Positions 42,607 to 51,547 of a DNA stretch of 64,000 bases are shown here, piece after piece. The notes beneath the pieces are model-generated. The model did not search any database. It had not been told where the DNA came from and saw only the letters and a list, made by a program, of their open reading frames with translations. The DNA is taken from assembly GCF_017573465.1 (NCBI RefSeq), contig NZ_JAGEPF010000017.1:186001-250000 (forward strand), read 5' to 3'. This DNA is from Actinomadura violacea (GTDB taxonomy: Bacteria; Actinomycetota; Actinomycetes; Streptosporangiales; Streptosporangiaceae). The position numbers and the translations under genes were made by a program. Every line of letters starts with the position of its first letter. Positions within the stretch are counted from its first letter, which is position 1.

Positions 42607-42699
42607 ATGATGACCGTCCTCATGTCGAACTGGCGCGACTTGGAGCAGAGCGGGCAAATGGACGGAACCGCAGCTGGAATAGGAGGTGAAAGCATATGA
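42607..42699 (+). CDS. Possible 30-aa leader peptide overlapping the helicase start
   Basis: A frame from ATG 42607 (MMTVLMSNWRDLEQSGQMDG) ends at a TGA that overlaps the helicase ATG (ATATGA). The helicase ribosome binding site AGGAGGTGA lies inside it, so it could couple or regulate helicase translation. There is no good ribosome binding site for the leader itself, and it may be the end of a decayed gene. Confidence 0.25.
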   Translation: MMTVLMSNWRDLEQSGQMDGTAAGIGGESI

Positions 42700-45410
42700 C
42701 CACGGTCATTGAGCACATTCAGAGCGTGGATAAGGCGATCTGTGGAAATATTGAATCGCTGACGGATCAACGAGCTCTATTGTCTCAGAACGTCCTTGCT
42801 CAGATCCGGAACCTGGTCGAAGGAGTCGCTGTTCGTCTACATGTGGGCAGGGATGACTCTGAGTACAAATACGCGGCAATCGATCCAGGACTCGAATTCG
42901 TCAAGGCCAGTGGCAAGCTGAACTTCCTCGGAAAATTCCACAAGCTCCTCCAGATCAGCGCGTCGCACTACACGCTGGATGGGGACTCCTCGGAGCGCCT
43001 GATGCTCAAGTATTATGAGTACCTTCTGCGCATCCGAACCTTGCTATGGGAAAGTTGCGGGATCGCCGTACTGGCAAACCTGGAGTCGTTCCCGGTTGAT
43101 CTCGACCCGTCGCTGCGCGAGTACCACAAAAAGATCGCTGCCAGAATCGAGGCGCTCCGTTCGGCAGGATCGCGTAGCGGAGTGCGAGATCGCTACTACA
43201 TCCACAAGACGCGCCCATTCTTCGTCAGCGGACGTATCTACTACGAGGTTACCTTCTACCGAGCCGTCAATCGAATCAGCAAGTTCGACCGCCTCATAGC
43301 ATTCACCGACATCGACATGACCGATAAATACTCGGCCATGCTGACGCTCCAGCGTGACTCGATCGACGTCCTCGATCAGACGATGCCGATCACACTCATC
43401 CGTAAATGGGAGGTGTCAATCCGACCTTGCGAGTTCGATAACTTCGCGCGCCTCTTGGGCATCACCACCAACGTTCGAGCCAGTTCCGTCGAGTACGAGT
43501 ACCTGATGCGCGGCCTCACAGCCGGCTCGGGAAACCTGCTCGACCTAATCGACATGCCCGACGACAAATACGCGGCGACTAAGGCCAAGGGCACAGCCGG
43601 TATCACCAACGCACAGATCTTCCCTGTGCTGGACGAGGCACGCCGCATCGTGCGATCGGCCGCTCCGGGACACAACGTCATCCGCTACCTGATGCTTCGG
43701 ATGCACAACCGGATTCTCAGGCCGCAGTACGGCTGGGAGAGCTGCGACCCTCTTTCCGGGCTTAACCTGCTTTACGGCTGCATCCCGTTCGACCAAATGC
43801 CCTTCTGTACCTCGCTGCCAGGGCACAATCCGCGTTACTGGGACCTCGCTGAGAGCCTCGACTCGACCGGTCGGAATCACGAGCTGCTCGCCCGGCGAGT
43901 GCGAAACAACCTCGAACGCCACGGATCGCTTTACACACCCGCCACCGATCTTGAGGAATTCGGAGACGTCTCCAAGCTGATCGCCACCCACAACGACAAG
44001 CTTTACTACAAGCACACCGAGCGCGAGCTGTTGCAGGATAAAGGCCACGTCTTCATCCGCGGGTACGAGGACGACACAGTCGCCATCGTCGAGAAACTCC
44101 AGGAGTATGCCTCGAGTGGGATCGATGGCTACACGACGGCTGTCGAGCACTGGCTCGATGAAGCGCCTCGCGGCATCGATGACGAGGCCAAGAGAGACGC
44201 CCTCAAACTCCTCTTCGGTCAGTCGAAAGTGGCTCTAATCTACGGCGCGGCCGGCACGGGCAAGTCAACGATGGTCGACCACATCGCGAACTACTTCAAT
44301 GACAAGACCAAGCTCTTCCTGGCTCACACCCACCCGGCGACCGACAACCTCAAGCGCAGGGTCACCGCTCAGGACTCGACCTTCCGGACGATCAGCAGCC
44401 AAATATATCGGACCGCCTCGGATCTGGAGTATGACCTTCTTGTCATCGATGAGTGCAGCACTGTAAGCAATTCTGACCTGCTCAAGGTGCTGGAGAAGAC
44501 GTCCTTCAAGTTGCTCGTCCTCGTCGGTGACGTCTACCAGATCGAGTCGATCCAGTTCGGCAACTGGTTCAGCGTCATCCGTTCGTTTATCCCAAGCACC
44601 TCGGTGTTCGAGCTGACGACACCGTTCCGAACTAGGAGCGAGCAGCTCCTGGGCTTCTGGGGCAAGGTGCGTAACATCGAGGAAGATATCGCTGAGGTCA
44701 TCGCCCGAAACCACTACTCAACCGTACTCGATAAGTCTCTATTCGAGGCTCAGCGTCAGGACGAGATCATCCTATGCCTGAACTATGACGGGCTATACGG
44801 CATCAACAATGTCAACCGATTCCTCCAGAGCAGTAACCCGAACCCAGCAACGACCTGGCGTGCCTCCACCTACAAGGTCGGCGATCCTGTCCTTTTTAAT
44901 GAAATCGAACGATTTCGGCCGGTGATCTACAACAATCTGAAGGGTCGGATCGTCGACATTGACCACGATCGAGGCCAGATCCGGTTCGTAGTCGAGCTGG
45001 ACCGACCCCTCACCGAGATCGACGTCTACGGCGGGGAGCTGGAGTGGGTCGAGGGCTCGACCGTGCGCTTCTCGGTCTACGACTACGACACCAGCAATGA
45101 AGACGACGATTCGCTTAATACCTCCGTGCCTTTCCAAGTCGCCTATGCGGTCTCGATCCATAAGGCTCAGGGCCTCGAGTACGACTCGGTGAAGATCGTC
45201 ATCACCGATGCCAACGAGGACGACATCACGCACAGCATCTTCTACACGGCCATCACTCGGGCCCGGGAGAGGCTTAAGATTTTCTGGACACCAGAAACAC
45301 AGCAATCTGTGCTTAAAAAGCTCAAGCGGGATGCGAGTGCAAAGGATGTTGCGCTTCTTTCGAACCGTCGTTCACTCACGCCCGTTGCCAAGTCACGGCG
45401 TTCTTCGTGA
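42696..45410 (+). CDS. RecD/UvrD-like superfamily 1 helicase with large unknown N-terminus
   Basis: This 904-aa protein has its helicase motifs in the C-terminal half: Walker A LIYGAAGTGKSTMV (about 514-527), Walker B LLVIDECSTV (581-590), motif III GDVYQIESI (611-619), motif IV TPFRTRS, motif V AYAVSIHKAQGLEYD (816-830) and motif VI YTAITRARERL (850-860). Residues 1-500 are not a domain I recognise; they include FFVSGRIYYEVTFYRAVNRISKFDR. The ribosome binding site AGGAGGTGA is perfect. Codon use is distinctly lower in GC than the chromosome, so it is recently acquired. It sits next to an integrase; a phage-defence role is possible. Confidence 0.8.
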   Translation: MTTVIEHIQSVDKAICGNIESLTDQRALLSQNVLAQIRNLVEGVAVRLHVGRDDSEYKYAAIDPGLEFVKASGKLNFLGKFHKLLQISASHYTLDGDSSERLMLKYYEYLLRIRTLLWESCGIAVLANLESFPVDLDPSLREYHKKIAARIEALRSAGSRSGVRDRYYIHKTRPFFVSGRIYYEVTFYRAVNRISKFDRLIAFTDIDMTDKYSAMLTLQRDSIDVLDQTMPITLIRKWEVSIRPCEFDNFARLLGITTNVRASSVEYEYLMRGLTAGSGNLLDLIDMPDDKYAATKAKGTAGITNAQIFPVLDEARRIVRSAAPGHNVIRYLMLRMHNRILRPQYGWESCDPLSGLNLLYGCIPFDQMPFCTSLPGHNPRYWDLAESLDSTGRNHELLARRVRNNLERHGSLYTPATDLEEFGDVSKLIATHNDKLYYKHTERELLQDKGHVFIRGYEDDTVAIVEKLQEYASSGIDGYTTAVEHWLDEAPRGIDDEAKRDALKLLFGQSKVALIYGAAGTGKSTMVDHIANYFNDKTKLFLAHTHPATDNLKRRVTAQDSTFRTISSQIYRTASDLEYDLLVIDECSTVSNSDLLKVLEKTSFKLLVLVGDVYQIESIQFGNWFSVIRSFIPSTSVFELTTPFRTRSEQLLGFWGKVRNIEEDIAEVIARNHYSTVLDKSLFEAQRQDEIILCLNYDGLYGINNVNRFLQSSNPNPATTWRASTYKVGDPVLFNEIERFRPVIYNNLKGRIVDIDHDRGQIRFVVELDRPLTEIDVYGGELEWVEGSTVRFSVYDYDTSNEDDDSLNTSVPFQVAYAVSIHKAQGLEYDSVKIVITDANEDDITHSIFYTAITRARERLKIFWTPETQQSVLKKLKRDASAKDVALLSNRRSLTPVAKSRRSS

Positions 45411-45830
45411 GTCGGGGGTATGGGGCAGGTAGAAGACTCCGAATGGCGGTGGTTCATGACGGGGATAGCCGTGCAATGTTTACCAGTGAGAACATCTGCT
45501 GCCGTGTATGGTCGGTCTAGTCTTGTGCCTGGATGTAAGCGAAGTGTCGCAGGTGCGGCGGGCATGTGGTGATGTACGTCCGATGGCTGCAAGAGGTGCG
45601 ACGCTCGGTAATCGTACGGTGGACCGACGAAAAGGCGTGAGCAGCCCGGCATGACGGCATGCCTTGGGCGCCAACGGCCGTGTCATCGCCCTGCCCTTAA
45701 GGCTCATTGGAGAAGTTCATAGCGAGGTATCTAGATGTAGGCAGCTGCAACGTTGCGATCCTGACCATGCGGCCGGGATCGGCCACGAGAATGTCGCGCC
45801 CAGGTTCTCGTTCACCGGTAGGGTCTTGTC
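45411..45830. other. Intergenic region, 420 bp, no gene seen
   Basis: No frame on either strand has convincing codon use or a ribosome binding site. A palindromic GGCATGACGGCATGCC lies near 45647-45663. The region separates the helicase gene from the 184-aa gene and may hold its promoter. Confidence 0.4.
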
Positions 45831-46385
45831 ATGGGCGCACTAAACGACGAGCCCGTTGACGTCTTTTGCCGCCAAGCTCGGCGACGTTCCGACGAGCATC
45901 GGCAAGCTATGGCCGTAGCGGTGGAGCGTGACTGGCGGTCCATCGCCGTCGGAATTCTCCGGCAGGAGCTTGACTCCTTGATCCGTGTGCACTACCTGCT
46001 CGACCAGTCCGACGCTGACAGATCTCGCATCATCGCTGAGTCAGTGTCCGGCATGAGATGGCCTGCTTGGGATCGGCAGATGGTCCGTGCTGTGGAGAGC
46101 CAGTATGGTTGGGCCAGTATCGTGTACGACTTCGGATGCAGCTTCATCCACCTGACCCGGGCTCACGACTATTTGGTGCGTGATCCATTCCAGGCGCTTC
46201 CGCTCGATGACCGTAAGATCATCGCGGACTTCCTGAATAGGTATCACGGTGACGCTTCTCTTGAACCAATATCGACCGACTCAGCTTTTGATGACATCTA
46301 CCCATATACTTCAGAAGTTCTGAAAAAAATTTCCACGAACCTTGAGCTTGCTCTGCAGAGGCTCCAGCAAGTAGTCCCCTCCTGA
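45831..46385 (+). CDS. Hypothetical protein, 184 aa, helical
   Basis: I do not recognise this soluble protein. It is helical and rich in Asp, Arg and aromatic residues: DWRSIAVGILRQELDSLIRVHYLLDQ, then YGWASIVYDFGCSFIHLTRAHDYLVRDPFQALP and IIADFLNRYHGD. The spacing of Arg and His in the two central helices is reminiscent of HEPN-type proteins, but a strict RxxxxxH motif is not convincing. ATG 45831 is the start. Its GC content is closer to the helicase gene than to the chromosome. It could be a partner of the helicase, though 420 bp separate them. Confidence 0.5.
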   Translation: MGALNDEPVDVFCRQARRRSDEHRQAMAVAVERDWRSIAVGILRQELDSLIRVHYLLDQSDADRSRIIAESVSGMRWPAWDRQMVRAVESQYGWASIVYDFGCSFIHLTRAHDYLVRDPFQALPLDDRKIIADFLNRYHGDASLEPISTDSAFDDIYPYTSEVLKKISTNLELALQRLQQVVPS

Positions 46386-46814
46386 CATCTTGCCGGGGCG
46401 AGGGCCTTCTTCGAGGGTGGACCGGCTGAGGTTCTCTCCGCCATGGAGTAGGCGCCGACACCTCTGCATCATCGGAGCGCTACTCATCCGTTTATGCCAC
46501 GGTCTGTTCACTGCTCCTCCGCTTCGGGACGACTCTTCGTCAACGCGCCATTCCCAGCATCGGAAGCGTGATTTACTGGGTTTTGCGGATGGTGGACGAA
46601 GCCTCCAAGCACTTGGTGCCGAGACTCGAAGACAAAGGCACATCGATGCCCGTCTCCGAGAGGGCAGCGGTGTCTCCAGTGGTGAGCGGGGGAAGCGACT
46701 TAAAGCTGGATCGGTGCGTCGGCCACCCGCCTATCGCTTCGAGGCGCTCAGAGACTCGAAGCGACACATCAGCGCGGTGTGGGGCAAAACCGAGCGCGAC
46801 GTACGCTTGGCGCT
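46386..46814. other. Intergenic region, about 430 bp, no supported gene
   Basis: Several open frames exist but none shows conserved sequence or a ribosome binding site. The last 25 bases (GCGACGTACGCTTGGCG) match the sequence before FkbM copy A, so the duplication begins here, at about 46790. Confidence 0.4.
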
Positions 46815-47560
46815 ATGGGATCGAACCGCCCGCTGGTGCGGTCTGGTCGTGTATGGCGGGAACGCCGAGGACGTTGTGCTGATGCGGGCCTTCGGTGACC
46901 GGCCTGGTGGATTTTTCGTGGATGTGGGGGCCGGGGCCCCCGTTCAGGGGTCGCTGACCAAGAACTTGGTGGATCGGCTTGGATGGCGCGGGGTCAACAT
47001 TGAGCCGCCGCCCGAGGGCTTCGAGAGCTTGCGGGCTGCCCGGCCGGGTGATGTGACGCCGGACGTAGCGATCGGGGAGCAGCCGGGTCCGGAGAGCTTC
47101 TTCCGAATCGTTCCCGGGGCCGGCGAAGACCAGTGGCGGTGGCCTGGGCACGCTGCCACGGGATGTGTTGGCGCTGCACCTTGCCGCTGGATGGCGTTGT
47201 GAGGAGCTGCGCGTCGAGGTAACGCGGCAGGCGACGGTGCTGCCGGATCACGCGCAGCCAGGGTTCGATCTGTTGAAGGTGGATGTCGAGGGGGCTGCGG
47301 CGTCCGTGTTGGCCTCGGTGGATCTGGCGGCGTGGCGGCCGCGGGCGATCGTGATCGAAGCGACGGTGCCCTTGACCTCGCGTCCCAGCCATAATGAGTG
47401 GGAGCCGGACGTGCTGGCGGCGGGGTGTGAGTTGGCGCTGTTCGATGGGCTGAACCGGTTCTACGCGCGTGACGACGAGCCTGAGCTCCGTGAGCGGTTC
47501 TCGGCGCCGGCCAACTACATCCCGTATCGGTGGGCGGTGCGGCTGAGCCTGGAGGTTTAG
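46815..47560 (+). pseudogene. FkbM-type methyltransferase pseudogene, copy B
   Basis: Translation reads VYGGNAEDVVLMRAFGDRPGGFFVDVGAG, SLTKNLVDRLGWRGVNIEP, then, in another frame, VLALHLAAGWRCEELRVEV, FDLLKVDVEGAAASVLAS and LALFDGLNRFYARDDEPELRERF, a nearly complete FkbM methyltransferase. Relative to copy A it has lost two bases near the start and has one frameshift near 47131-47135. The C-terminal 130 residues remain an open frame ending TAG 47558-47560. The copy is better preserved than copy A. It overlaps the end of the convergent STAND gene by 4 bp. Confidence 0.75.
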
Positions 47561-50500
47561 AGGTTCAGCTCGCCCTCCACGAGTGCCAGTACGTCGGGAT
47601 GATTGTCGCGCAGGTAGCGGGCGATCCACTGACCGTCGGTGTCGGACAGGCCCAAGGGGACTGTGTCGACCAGGCGGCGCAACAGCATGAGCGGAAGCAG
47701 AGCTTTCAGGGCCACGTGGTCGACGTCGCCGTAGCCCTCGAGGAGCGGTTCGGTCGATCCGCCGTGTGGGAGGTCTACGGCGAGGGCCCAGGCCAGGTCG
47801 AGCATCGGCGGGCCCTGCTCGATGGCGCCGGGGTCCAGGATGCCGGTGAGGGTGTCGCCGTCGAACAGCGCGTTATGGCCGACGGCGAGGTCCCCGTGGA
47901 TGGGTGTCATTGGCATCGCGTCGCATGCGTCGCTGAAGCGTTGGGCGAGGGCAGGGTAGGCGCGGGGGACAGCGTGACGTGCCCCGCCGAGCAGGACGCC
48001 GAGCGCGCCGGGATCGTCTAGGCGCAGGCCGGCGGCCGGGCTGTGGGAGTGCCACGCGCGCAGCGTGCGTCCGAGTGCGTGTTGCTGCTCGACGGTCGGG
48101 TGGTTGCTGTGCGTTCCTGGAAGCCGTTCGAGGATGGCCCACCAGGTGCCGCCAGGGTCGGTGCCGTGGTCGAGGAGGCGCGGGGCCGGGATGCCGGTCG
48201 CGGCGCGGAGCTGCTCCAGGTGCAGGGCGGTCTCTAGCCGCTCGTGGGTGCGGTGCTGGAGTTTGACGACGGTGCGTTCCCCGATGATGATCCCGTCGTC
48301 ACCGGCTTGCTGGACGGGTGCCCCGTCGAAGGCCGGCGAGGTGGACGCCGACCGCGCAGCGCGATCGAGGGCGTCGTTGGGGAGCCGGTCGGTAGGAATG
48401 AACGCTTTTCGGTCTGCCACGTCGAGCGGTGCGCACGCACTGCGGGGCACGAGCCGGAGCCGGTCTAGGGGCTCTTTCCAGCGCTGTCGGGCGGTGTCGG
48501 TACCGTCCAGCAAACGCTGGCCCGAGTCCTCTGGGCCAGGGAGGCCAGCCCACCAGCTGGTCACTTGGACCCAGACGGGTAGGCACTCGGGTTGCGGGCC
48601 TTGGGCGGACGCGGCGAGGCGCGTGGCGATGGCGGCGGCTTGGTCGATGCGTCCGTCGGCGGCGTACTGCAGTACCCGGATGGCTTCCGCGGGGGTGAGC
48701 TCCCCGGTGGCGCCGAGCTCTTCGTATTGGCGGGCCGCGGCGTCCAAGAGGCTGGCAGCTTGGGTGTGCTCGCCGCGCAGGGCGTGGGCCATGGAGGCGG
48801 CCAGGTCGCACTGCGCCACACCAATCAGCTCCCCGACGGCGGAGTTGAGGTCACGAGCTCGAGGGACGAGGGCGAGGGTGCGGTCGGGGTCATACCACAT
48901 CAGTGCGAGGGCCAAGTGCCGCAGGGCGCGGGCTTCCCACAGCGGCGTTCCCGCGGCCTGGGCGGCTTCCAGCGTGGTCTCGAAGAGACGGGAGGCTTCG
49001 GTGAAGCGGGCATTGTGGATGTAGGTGTGGCCGAGCATGTCGGCGACGCGGATGCGGTCGAGGCCCTCATCGGTGGCCTTGTCCATCAGGTCGGCGACGT
49101 GCCGGTAGTCGCCGCGGCGTAGCGCGTTGTCAGCCAGGCCGAACAATGCGCTCGCGCCGATCAGCGAGCCGTCGGTCGCGATCGCCGACAGGTGCTCGAT
49201 CGCTTCGTCCAGCCGTCCGGCGACGTGGGCACGGGTGCCCAGTTCCCAGCGGTAGTAGTCGGCGAACGGGTCGGCGGACTCGGGCGTCGCGTGCTCGCCG
49301 ACCAGCTCGTGCATCGCCTGGTAGCGGTCCTCGGCGTTGAGGTCGCCGCGAGTGGTCAGCCGGGCGACGGCAGACAGCCGCCCCAGTTCGGGTACCGCGT
49401 CCGGCGCAGGGAGGGACGCCAGGACCTGCCAATGGCCGGCGACGCTCAGGCTGTAGGCGAGATCGGCCAGCACCGGCGGCAGAACACCGTGCTCAATCGC
49501 AGCACGCAACAGCAGCAAGAACGCGGCGACGGTCCGGCGGCTCCGCTCGGCCAGCGAGTCCGACTCTTCCTCGTCCCAGATCGACAGCGCGACCTTCGCC
49601 AGGTGGCTGATGGCGCGCTCCAGATGTTCGTGGCGTTCGCTGAGCGTCCATCCATCGGGGGTGTGGGTGTCGCAGTCCAGGACGCTGCGGCGCAGATTCT
49701 CGTGCAGCCGGTATGCGGGCCACACCGACTCCTCATGCCGGATGAACGGGCGCGAGATGAACGCCTCGATACGTCGGCGGCGGATGCCCGGGAGCATCGC
49801 TTGCAGCAGGTCGGCATCGAAGGCTTCGAGCAGCGCGGCGGCGCGCAACAAGTCACGGTCGGTCTCCGAGAGGTCCCGCATCGTCCGCAGCACCAGCTCG
49901 GGGAACCCGAGCCCGAACGCCTCCGGGGGCGGCGTCTCGCCGCGCGCGAGGTACTGCGCGTACAGGCTCGCCGAGAGGTCCAGATACAGCGGTGACCCGG
50001 CGGATCCGGCGATCATCCGGTCCCGGACCGCCTCGTCGATCGCGGGACGGTCCTCCACGGTCAGCCGGGTCGTCAGGTAATCGTTTGCGGCCACTGGATC
50101 GAAGCCGTCGAGCCTGACCTGGACCGGCCCGGCGAGTTCGGGCCAGCGGTGCATGCCGCCGTAGGTCAACCCAAGGGAGCGGACCGGGTCGTGCCAGCCC
50201 AGCGGCAATCGGCTGGCCGCCAGGAACGCCACGTTCGGCATCAGGTACACCAACCGCGACACCAGGTCCTCCAGGCCACCGCGCTCGGACGGCAATCCTT
50301 GGACGATCTCCAGCGTGTCGAGAACGCACACCGCGAGCACGGGCTTCTTGGCGCGGGCACGTTCCAGGTCGGCCGACAGCAGGACGGGCATGTAGCCGAG
50401 CATCCGGTCGGGATCGGGCTCATCCAGGATGGGGTCGAGCGCGGGCAACTCGTTGCGCAGCGACTTCAGCTTGGCCTTCTGCGCGACGGTGCGTCCGAGC

Positions 50501-51057
50501 TTGTCCAGGACCTGGTAGGTGACGCTGATCGCGCCGAACCCGCCGAGGAGCTGGTCGACGGTCCCGCTGACCTGGTCCGCCGCACGCCGTCCGTCTGCCG
50601 ACCCCTTGCCGAGGAAGGCGGCGAGCGACTCACCTGGATGCTTGCGCTCCCAGTAGAGGGCGAGCGCGACGTCGAATGCCGGCCAGCTACGCGCTAGACG
50701 CCCCAGCCCGGCCCGGACGCGCAGCAGCAACGACTCGAAACTGGAGGTGTCGGGGTCCGCGAAATCCAGGACGGCGCACGCCCGGTTCTTCGGCAGCCCG
50801 TCCAACTCTCCCCGAACCGCGAGGTCGGCAACGTGCCGCGTCAGCGTGGACTTGCCGATGCCGCCCTCTCCAGCCACCGCCAGGAGGTTGACCGCTGGCC
50901 GCTGGAAGTCCATCAGCGCCGGGACGGGCCACTCACGTGCGGAGTGCTCAATCAACCAGCGATGACACCGATCGATCTGCGCTTCCCGGTTGGTGAACAC
51001 CTCATTGGTGGCAAACGGAGCGTTAGGCCCATAGCCGAAGAACTGGTCGATGCTCAC
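47557..51057 (-). CDS. STAND NTPase - helical repeat - APH-like kinase fusion
   Basis: This 1,166-aa three-part protein begins with an NLR-like STAND ATPase: Walker A VAGEGGIGKSTLTRH (P-loop 63-70), Walker B LAVCVLDTLEIV (Asp about 247), sensor AFLAASRL and a GSAGSPLYLDLSASL segment near 351. Residues about 390-860 are helical with TPR-like repeats (LDEAIEHLSAIATDGSLIGASALFGLADNALRRGDY). Residues about 915-1160 form an aminoglycoside-phosphotransferase-like kinase: VVKL (Lys about 932), HGDLAVGHN (HGDxxxxN, 1054-1062) and GILDPGA (Asp about 1075). All kinase residues look intact. GTG 51057 is the start. The layout is sensor, oligomerising NTPase and effector, as in STAND defence proteins; a defence role is inference. 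Confidence 0.85.
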   Translation of the reverse strand: MSIDQFFGYGPNAPFATNEVFTNREAQIDRCHRWLIEHSAREWPVPALMDFQRPAVNLLAVAGEGGIGKSTLTRHVADLAVRGELDGLPKNRACAVLDFADPDTSSFESLLLRVRAGLGRLARSWPAFDVALALYWERKHPGESLAAFLGKGSADGRRAADQVSGTVDQLLGGFGAISVTYQVLDKLGRTVAQKAKLKSLRNELPALDPILDEPDPDRMLGYMPVLLSADLERARAKKPVLAVCVLDTLEIVQGLPSERGGLEDLVSRLVYLMPNVAFLAASRLPLGWHDPVRSLGLTYGGMHRWPELAGPVQVRLDGFDPVAANDYLTTRLTVEDRPAIDEAVRDRMIAGSAGSPLYLDLSASLYAQYLARGETPPPEAFGLGFPELVLRTMRDLSETDRDLLRAAALLEAFDADLLQAMLPGIRRRRIEAFISRPFIRHEESVWPAYRLHENLRRSVLDCDTHTPDGWTLSERHEHLERAISHLAKVALSIWDEEESDSLAERSRRTVAAFLLLLRAAIEHGVLPPVLADLAYSLSVAGHWQVLASLPAPDAVPELGRLSAVARLTTRGDLNAEDRYQAMHELVGEHATPESADPFADYYRWELGTRAHVAGRLDEAIEHLSAIATDGSLIGASALFGLADNALRRGDYRHVADLMDKATDEGLDRIRVADMLGHTYIHNARFTEASRLFETTLEAAQAAGTPLWEARALRHLALALMWYDPDRTLALVPRARDLNSAVGELIGVAQCDLAASMAHALRGEHTQAASLLDAAARQYEELGATGELTPAEAIRVLQYAADGRIDQAAAIATRLAASAQGPQPECLPVWVQVTSWWAGLPGPEDSGQRLLDGTDTARQRWKEPLDRLRLVPRSACAPLDVADRKAFIPTDRLPNDALDRAARSASTSPAFDGAPVQQAGDDGIIIGERTVVKLQHRTHERLETALHLEQLRAATGIPAPRLLDHGTDPGGTWWAILERLPGTHSNHPTVEQQHALGRTLRAWHSHSPAAGLRLDDPGALGVLLGGARHAVPRAYPALAQRFSDACDAMPMTPIHGDLAVGHNALFDGDTLTGILDPGAIEQGPPMLDLAWALAVDLPHGGSTEPLLEGYGDVDHVALKALLPLMLLRRLVDTVPLGLSDTDGQWIARYLRDNHPDVLALVEGELNL

Positions 51058-51340
51058 CGGAACACCCGATCACACAGACCCACCCGATGACAACGCGCCC
51101 GTAGTCTGCCTCTCGCCCGGGTCGTCGCAAGCCAAGCCCTCGCCGGGCGTCGACCGTCCTCGTGTGCTGGAGCGTTTCTGATCGAAAAAGACATCCTGAA
51201 GGACGAGTTCGAGCCTGTCCGGATCATTGGAGCCATGCACAGCCGCGAAACCGGCGTTGCTCACGCCCTCGTATGCCGCCAAGGAGAGGAAGCTACGCAC
51301 GCCTTCGGGCGCGAATGGACCAAATGTCAGGTCACTCTGC

Positions 51341-51547
51341 CTATCGCTGAGCGCTGAAGTCGAGCTCGTTCCTCTTCGCCCTGGCGACGAAGTCGGCGAA
51401 GCTGCCGATGGAAAGCGAGAGGTGCCCGCTGTCCGGGTCCTTGCTGTCTCGTAGGCCGATGGTGTCGTCGAACTGGGCGACCTCCACGCACTGGCCGCTC
51501 GTCCCATCGCTGGACCGGCTGCTCTTGCGCCAACGGGGGGAAGTCAC
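51341..51547 (-). CDS. DUF397 domain protein
   Basis: The 68-aa product SPRWRKSSRSSDGTSGQCVEVAQF, IGLRDSKDPDSGHLSLS, FADFVARAK is a typical DUF397 protein. GTG 51547 overlaps the TGA of the upstream XRE gene. Such pairs form the WhiJ/abaA-type regulatory loci of actinomycetes, where the small protein is thought to act with the XRE partner. The 280 bp downstream (51058-51340) hold no gene that I can support. Confidence 0.9.
   Translation of the reverse strand: MTSPRWRKSSRSSDGTSGQCVEVAQFDDTIGLRDSKDPDSGHLSLSIGSFADFVARAKRNELDFSAQR

Noticed and set aside
46390..47202. 270-codon plus-strand frame entering FkbM copy B
   Set aside because: Only the part from about 46849 matches the FkbM family; the upstream residues show no conservation, so it is an accidental extension into a pseudogene.
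51070..51340. Minus-strand continuation frame below the DUF397 gene
   Set aside because: It is open only as the extension of a shifted frame through DUF397; no start signal or conserved sequence supports a gene.
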